Positions 63,345-64,000 of a stretch of 64,000 nucleotides of DNA are shown here, in pieces (the stretch's first letter is position 1; every line of letters starts with the position of its first letter). Source of the DNA: Melaminivora sp034675505 (GTDB lineage: Bacteria; Pseudomonadota; Gammaproteobacteria; Burkholderiales; Burkholderiaceae_C); contig JAUCDD010000019.1 in assembly GCA_034675505.1 (NCBI GenBank), forward strand, positions 124,001 through 188,000, written 5' to 3'. The notes under the pieces are model-generated. The model was not told where the DNA came from. It saw only the letters and a list, made by a program, of their open reading frames with translations, and did no database searches. Both the position numbers and the translations under genes were made by a program.

Positions 63345-64000
63345 CAGCGGGTCAAGGCATCGATGCGCGAGCGCGCCGCCGCGCAGTCGCCCACCACGCG
63401 CTGCACCCAGGCCTCGTCGTGGTAGGTGGGCAGGTAGCGCTCGCCCGAATCGCACAGCAGCGACAGGATGGAGCCGCTCTCGCCCCGCTCCCGCATCTCG
63501 CACGCCAGACGCAGCATGGCGACGAAGTTGGTGCCGGTGGACGGCCCCACGCGCCGGCCCAGCAGGCTGGATAGCGCACGCATGGCGGCGATCGACTCGT
63601 CGTCCGCCACCTCCTCCATGCGGTCCACCAGCGTGCGGATGAAGCTCGGCTCCACGCGCGGGCGGCCTATGCCCTCGATGCGCGAGCCGGGCGCCGTCAG
63701 CGTCCCGTCGCCCGTGCGGTGATACGCGCCGAACACCGAGCCGGCCGGGTCCGCCACGCACACCTGGGTGCCATACATCTGAAAGCGCACATAGCGACCG
63801 ATCGTCGCGCTGGTGCCGCCCGTGCCCGCGCCCACCACGATCCAGCGCGGCAGCGGATGGCGCTCGCGCTGCATCTGCGTGAACATGCTCTCGGCAATAT
63901 TGTTGTTGCCGCGCCAGTCGGTGGCGCGCTCGGCGTAGGTGAACTGGTCCATGTAATGCCCACCCGTCTCCGCCGCCACGGCGCGCGCCGCGTCGTACAC
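63344..64000 (-). CDS. PLP-dependent cysteine synthase family protein (5' end outside window)
   Basis: The visible C-terminal 218 residues belong to fold type II PLP enzymes: the phosphate-binding loop WIVVGAGTGGTSATIGRY, VEPSFIRTLVDRMEEV, GRRVGPSTGTNFVAM and a C-terminal SLLCDSGERYLPTY. The lysine that binds PLP lies in the missing N-terminal part. The family includes cysteine synthases and cystathionine beta-synthases; specificity is not evident. Translationally coupled to the AttH-like gene (TGATG). Confidence 0.88.
   Translation of the reverse strand: MYDAARAVAAETGGHYMDQFTYAERATDWRGNNNIAESMFTQMQRERHPLPRWIVVGAGTGGTSATIGRYVRFQMYGTQVCVADPAGSVFGAYHRTGDGTLTAPGSRIEGIGRPRVEPSFIRTLVDRMEEVADDESIAAMRALSSLLGRRVGPSTGTNFVAMLRLACEMRERGESGSILSLLCDSGERYLPTYHDEAWVQRVVGDCAAARSRIDALTR

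Overview
This 64 kb window is very GC-rich, with dense gene packing, frequent ATGA/GTGA/TGATG gene overlaps, many LIV-type (branched-chain amino acid-like) ABC transporters and a dispersed family of short ATAGCT-containing intergenic repeats. Together these point to a chromosome segment of a betaproteobacterium of the order Burkholderiales, most likely family Comamonadaceae (Acidovorax/Alicycliphilus/Comamonas relatives). I see no rRNA, tRNA, CRISPR array, insertion sequence or prophage. No gene-free stretch exceeds 300 bases; the longest is about 256 bases (44829-45084).

Layout. 1-5802: 2-aminoethylphosphonate uptake and breakdown (binding protein, ATPase-permease fusion, flavin oxidase with a frameshifted N-terminus, PhnX). 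5922-6683: DUF1624 membrane protein. 6753-10376 (minus): selO-msrB-yciB-bolA-parvulin, a redox and cell-envelope group. 10525-12162: acyl-CoA ligase. 12290-17389: complete LIV-type ABC transporter 1. 17442-23800: a LysR regulator divergent from a probable aromatic-degradation cluster (metallo-beta-lactamase-fold protein, class A flavin monooxygenase, DUF2783, VOC protein, fumarylacetoacetate hydrolase, maleylacetoacetate isomerase). 23858-24474 (minus): RelE-type toxin with an XRE antitoxin. 24694-28021: fadB-fadA type beta-oxidation pair. 28132-40114 (minus): a long co-directional array encoding LIV-type transporter 2, a FadD-like ligase, an LCAD-type acyl-CoA dehydrogenase, a thiolase and a FadJ-like protein, which looks like uptake, CoA activation and beta-oxidation of one acyl or ring acid. 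40256-44828: aldehyde dehydrogenase, mercaptopyruvate sulfurtransferase, EamA exporter, Rieske oxygenase. 45085-48240: xseB-ispA-dxs. 48450-52163: a TRAP transporter whose binding-protein gene converges on the permease genes. 52391-55902: modABC divergent from modE across a clear ModE-type operator. 56059-62048: LIV-type transporter 3 with two tandem binding proteins. 62229-64000 (minus): AttH/CrtC-like protein and a cysteine-synthase-family enzyme cut by the window edge.

Two themes stand out. First, the segment is devoted to importing organic acids and oxidising them through CoA thioesters or aromatic ring cleavage, with three LIV-type importers, one TRAP importer, two acyl-CoA ligases and two beta-oxidation sets. 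Second, three otherwise intact genes carry single-base indels in or next to short homopolymer runs (T6 at 3857, C5 at 25386 with a compensating G loss near 25909, A5 at 49063). That pattern fits sequencing error better than gene decay, and a similar event could have produced the ATPase-permease fusion at 796-3777.
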